From Motacilla alba alba (taxonomy: Eukaryota; Chordata; Aves; Passeriformes; Motacillidae): DNA of 64,000 nucleotides. This document shows positions 60,606 through 64,000 of this stretch, piece after piece. The stretch covers positions 10,607,589 through 10,671,588 of the forward strand of contig NC_052032.1 of the NCBI RefSeq assembly GCF_015832195.1, in the 5' to 3' direction. The notes beneath the pieces are model-generated. The model ran no database searches. It had not been told where the DNA came from and saw nothing but the letters and a program-made list of their open reading frames with translations. The first letter of the stretch is position 1. The number at the start of each line of letters is the position of its first letter. The position numbers were made by a program, and so were the translations under genes.

Positions 60606-63129
60606 GACAGACTGCAACTCTTAAAAATCCTGCTCGTAAACATAAATAATTAATCACATTATAGTTTTTATCATGCTTTTCCTTCCTAGCAGTATTAATA
60701 AGTAGCTCATCTTCTAGCAACACCTGTTAAACCCAAAGCTGTCAGTCTTTATTTTCCCTAGAGAGCCAGGGAAAAATTTGTTATGCAATAATTTCTCTTT
60801 TACTTTATGCTGTGACTTCGATGTGTTTTGTGTTGATCTGTGTGTACACAACGTGTGCGAATTGCCTCTGCTATTCGCTTGCTTTGTGCACACCCTGCCC
60901 TGCCTGGGACAGCACTGGGGGTCTGGCTGTTCCCCCCAGGGTACCATCACGCTGCTCTGCACTCACAGGCCTCGGGCACGGGCACTGGGAGCCCCGGGAG
61001 GGGCGGTGGCACTGGCTCAGAGTGGCCACCACGGTGCCCGGCCACACTCCTGCACCCTGACCCAGCGGCCCAGGAGCCACCAGCATTTGGAGAACCTTTA
61101 TTTCCACTTGGTTTCCCTCGTACAACAGACATGTGCTGTGCAGTGCCTGCTCAGCGACCCCTTGGGGACCACCCAGACAGAGGGGTCGGTCAGGATCAGC
61201 TGCTGCCCATCCCCTCTGCTCTAGTTGCTGCCCTTTTGCCCCTGTGCCCAGGAACCCATCCTGTGCCCTCTCCAGCAGCAGGGGTTCCATTTCCCCGTGG
61301 CTCTGGCTCGTGGTTGAGGTCACAGTGACTGTCTGGGTGCTTTGCAGTGGCGTGGGCTGTGTGTGGGCAGCCCAGCAGTGCCTCCAGTGGGGCCTGCAGC
61401 TGCTCCTGGGTGCTGCAGCTCCAGCACTGAGTGCCCTGGGAGAGGATCCTCGTGCACAGCTGCACATGCATCCCCCTTGCACCACGGGTCACACCTGTCA
61501 CCTCCCTGGGCTCCGTTTGCCCTTCTGGGGTCAGGTCTCTCAGCTTGGGCAGTGCCACGTGCCCGTCGCTCCCCGTGCCTGTGGCAGTGCCAGTGCTGCC
61601 CGGGGCGTGGGGAAGGGACTTTGTGGTGCCCTGCTCCATCTGCACAGGCTGTCCCTCGCCTCTTCCTCAGTTTACAGCACTGGAATTCCAATCTCATACT
61701 CATGCAAAGAGGACTGCAATAAATCTTGCAGTCAGCATTAGGTATTGTTTGTTTTAGCTGCCTTGCACTTCATGGTTCCCCTTTTAAGGCAGAGCCATTC
61801 TGAAAGGTTAGATTCACAGTTAGTGGCGCTTTAGCTCTCCCTTTTGAATCAGTGAGGTTGCCGTTTTATTGCTCTCTGACTTGCACTTCAGTGATGAGAG
61901 TAAACTAGCATCAGATTAAAGGTCAGCAAATCCCATCAAAGAGAGGAATATTAGGGGCACAGATAGTTGGAGAGGCAGCACACCACTGGGTATTGACAGG
62001 GTGATTCCAGGGTATCACTCAGCAGAATTATAGCTGCCCAGAGAGTCAGTACTGCTTTAATGAGCCTGTGTGAAGAGGAAGAGGGTGGATTTATGTAGTT
62101 CCTCATAATTTTCTGTAGAGACTGTTATTGCAGACATTCTGTGGAGTGTTCTGGTCTTTCATTTAATTCAAAGGTCCTGGAGCTTTTCCATCCAAAGATT
62201 CCTTTCTGTTAGCTCAAATCAAAGCTGACATCTCTGCCTCTTCCACCTGAAGCACTGGCTCAGGGAAGGGCTGTTCCTAGCATGTTCCAGGTCTTCTAGG
62301 CAGGTAATCCAATCTGCAGGGCTGAGCAGGGGCCTTGCTGGAGTGTGTTTCACCATCATACAGGCAGCTAAAATAGTCATTTCTCTGTCACTCTGAAACA
62401 AAAAAGGTAGGGATTTACAGTGTGTTCTTCTGGGTGTCTGTGCTGGGAATCCCACACAGTTTCTGCCCTGTCAGGTAAGTCTTGATTCCAGTGCCTGGTT
62501 TGCGTGGTTTAAATGTGCTTTCCTTCCTTTGTTGAAATGCAATTAAATAAAATACAGAGAGCACAGGAGGCAAACTGTGGGCACGTCAGGTCATGTAAAT
62601 CCCTGCAAGGAGGAGAGCACCATGGGGAACCAGAAAGTTGCAGCGTTTATTCCTGCTCCCTCCTCTCTGGTGCTAGGATATAGAGCAGGAGATAGAATTA
62701 TGCTGGGCAATAACAAAAGATTCCTGACATTGCCCAAAGCCGGTGCCTTCTCCCTGGAGGCAGCAGCTGGAGCATCTTGGTGTGCAGAGTCCCTCCTAAG
62801 ACTCACGTGGTGCTTATGCAGCTTTTGTTTACAGCTTGCTCAAAACAACAATTTATGAGCAACTTTACCAATCAGTTTTAGAATCCCTTCAGTTTTATTA
62901 CCCGGTGTAGATATCCATTTGTGTGATTTATTTGTGGGAAATTCTACAAGTATAAAACTTTGATCATGTTTTTACATAAGGGTGCATTTGTGCAATGCTG
63001 AAGGGGAGACCTGGTGTGCCTGAAGTGCTGCTGGGGGCTGGTCTTGCTGTCCTGCTTGCTGGGCACCTGCCAGAGCCCCCAGCTTCTGGGACACATCACC
63101 TGGAGGCTTTGCAAGGTCTCAGGGCTTTA
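60606..63129. other. Mixed non-coding DNA
   Basis: AT-rich at 60610-60840, GC-richer at 60890-61670 with compositional frames of up to 204 codons, then AT-rich to about 63000. No gene, transposon or tandem repeat is recognised. Confidence 0.4.
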
Positions 63130-63258
63130 CTCATGCTCTGGAGCATCCTGGACTGCTGGAAGGCCTTGTGGAAGGTGTCCCTGCCTTTGGAGGGGGTTGG
63201 GAGTGCATGATCTGCAGAAGGTCCCTCCCAACCCAGACTGTTCAGTGATTCAGTGGGG
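63130..63258 (+). mobile_element. CR1 LINE 3' end fragment
   Basis: Sequence matching the CR1 3' UTR reads in sense orientation: GGAAGGTGTCCCTGCC, then GGGGGTTGG, then AAGGTCCCTCCCAACCC, ending in a diverged terminal repeat TTCAGTGATTCAGTG. The left boundary is uncertain. It is a short, old, 5'-truncated copy without coding capacity. Confidence 0.8.
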
Positions 63259-64000
63259 GCTGCACCCAGCACCCCCAAAGCCACATCTTGAGGAGTGCTT
63301 GGGGGCTTCCCTAATCCACCTTGAGCCACACAGCCAGCTCCATAAAGCCGGGCTATGTCCCTTATAATAATGCAAATAAAACCTGGTGTCCCACTGCCAG
63401 CTGTCCGTGTCCTGCAGTGCTGGTGGCCCTGGTGGCATGCTGGTGTGGGGGCACAGCCACTCGCTGTGGGCATGGGGGTGCTGTGCCAGTGTCAGTGCCA
63501 GTGGCAGCAGTGCCTCTGTGTGAGCACAACCAGGTGTAGTCCACGTTCTGTGTTTGGAACGTTCTGCAAGATGCAGAAGTAAGATGGCTGCAGGGCCCAG
63601 GGAGGAGAGACATGCCAAGGGAAGTCGGATGAATTATCCAGTTGTGAAGGATCCTCACTGCCATGAGGGGTTTCTGGGGGAAGCTTGCAGAGATCCATAA
63701 AATCCACAGCTAAGTAAACCTGGTGCTTTTAGCTGGAGGTGGGGTGCAGCGTTCTCCCCTCCGAGAGGAGGCTGCGTGGTGGCTGCAGCTCAGAGAGCAG
63801 ACTCTCCGTGGGTCTCAGGCTCTTCAGCTCAGCGTGTTTCCTCACGTACATAAATACAGCTGCAGCCTTCCGGAGTGTAAAGACTGGGAAGTCCTTGACC
63901 AAGCACGGTGCAGAAGAGGCACTGGGGGTGGGTGTTTGTTTGTAGAGTCAGCATCATTAAAATCAGCTTGTTGTGGGCTCGGTGCGATGCCATTGCAAGG
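63259..64000. promoter_or_regulatory. Mixed DNA with octamer
   Basis: A perfect ATGCAAAT lies at 63370-63377 within AATAATGCAAATAAA. Beyond it the DNA is of average composition with short frames only. Nothing else is recognised. Confidence 0.3.

Overview
The window looks like avian nuclear DNA, probably from a songbird or other neoavian. The grounds are two CR1 LINE remnants (one minus strand, one plus strand), few other interspersed repeats, and sharp alternation between AT-rich single-copy DNA and GC/CpG-rich patches full of minisatellites. I find no convincing protein-coding exon, rRNA, tRNA or known small RNA. The long open frames lie in tandem repeats or GC-rich patches whose sequence simply lacks stop codons. 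The best reading is intergenic or intronic DNA of a gene desert, of the kind that flanks vertebrate developmental regulators. I cannot name the locus.

Layout. 1-8.1 kb: AT-rich DNA with a CpG-rich patch at 0.48-0.94 kb and octamer motifs. 8.1-9.1 kb: a 29-unit minisatellite. 11.7-12.2 kb: an internally deleted CR1. 12-21 kb: mixed DNA with GC patches near 13, 15.5 and 20.5 kb and an AT-rich homeodomain-site block at 19.7-20.1 kb. 21.4-21.7, 27.7, 29.9 and 31.4-32.1 kb: four tandem arrays, the last a 0.7-kb (CCCAT)n tract. 33.7-38.7 kb: AT-rich, enhancer-like DNA broken by GC-rich segments at 35.5-37.1 and 37.8-38.3 kb. 38.9-42 kb: three more minisatellites. 44.4-44.8 kb: a homeodomain-site cluster beside an unidentified coding-like stretch. 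45-50.7 kb: mostly AT-rich. 50.8-51.2 and 58.6-59.1 kb: CpG-rich patches containing minisatellites. 63.1-63.3 kb: a second CR1 tail.

Four patterns deserve follow-up. (1) Most of the separate minisatellites carry a short perfect dyad in every unit, usually with a loop of 0-3 nt. (2) The POU octamer ATGCAAAT/ATTTGCAT occurs 11 times by eye, about four times a rough composition-based expectation. (3) The CR1 at 11.7 kb joins ORF2 linker sequence directly to the 3' UTR at a microhomology. (4) The minus strand of the (CCCAT)n array is a long run of G-quadruplex-type GGGAT repeats. All conservation statements are inferences from base composition and motif content, because no alignment could be run.
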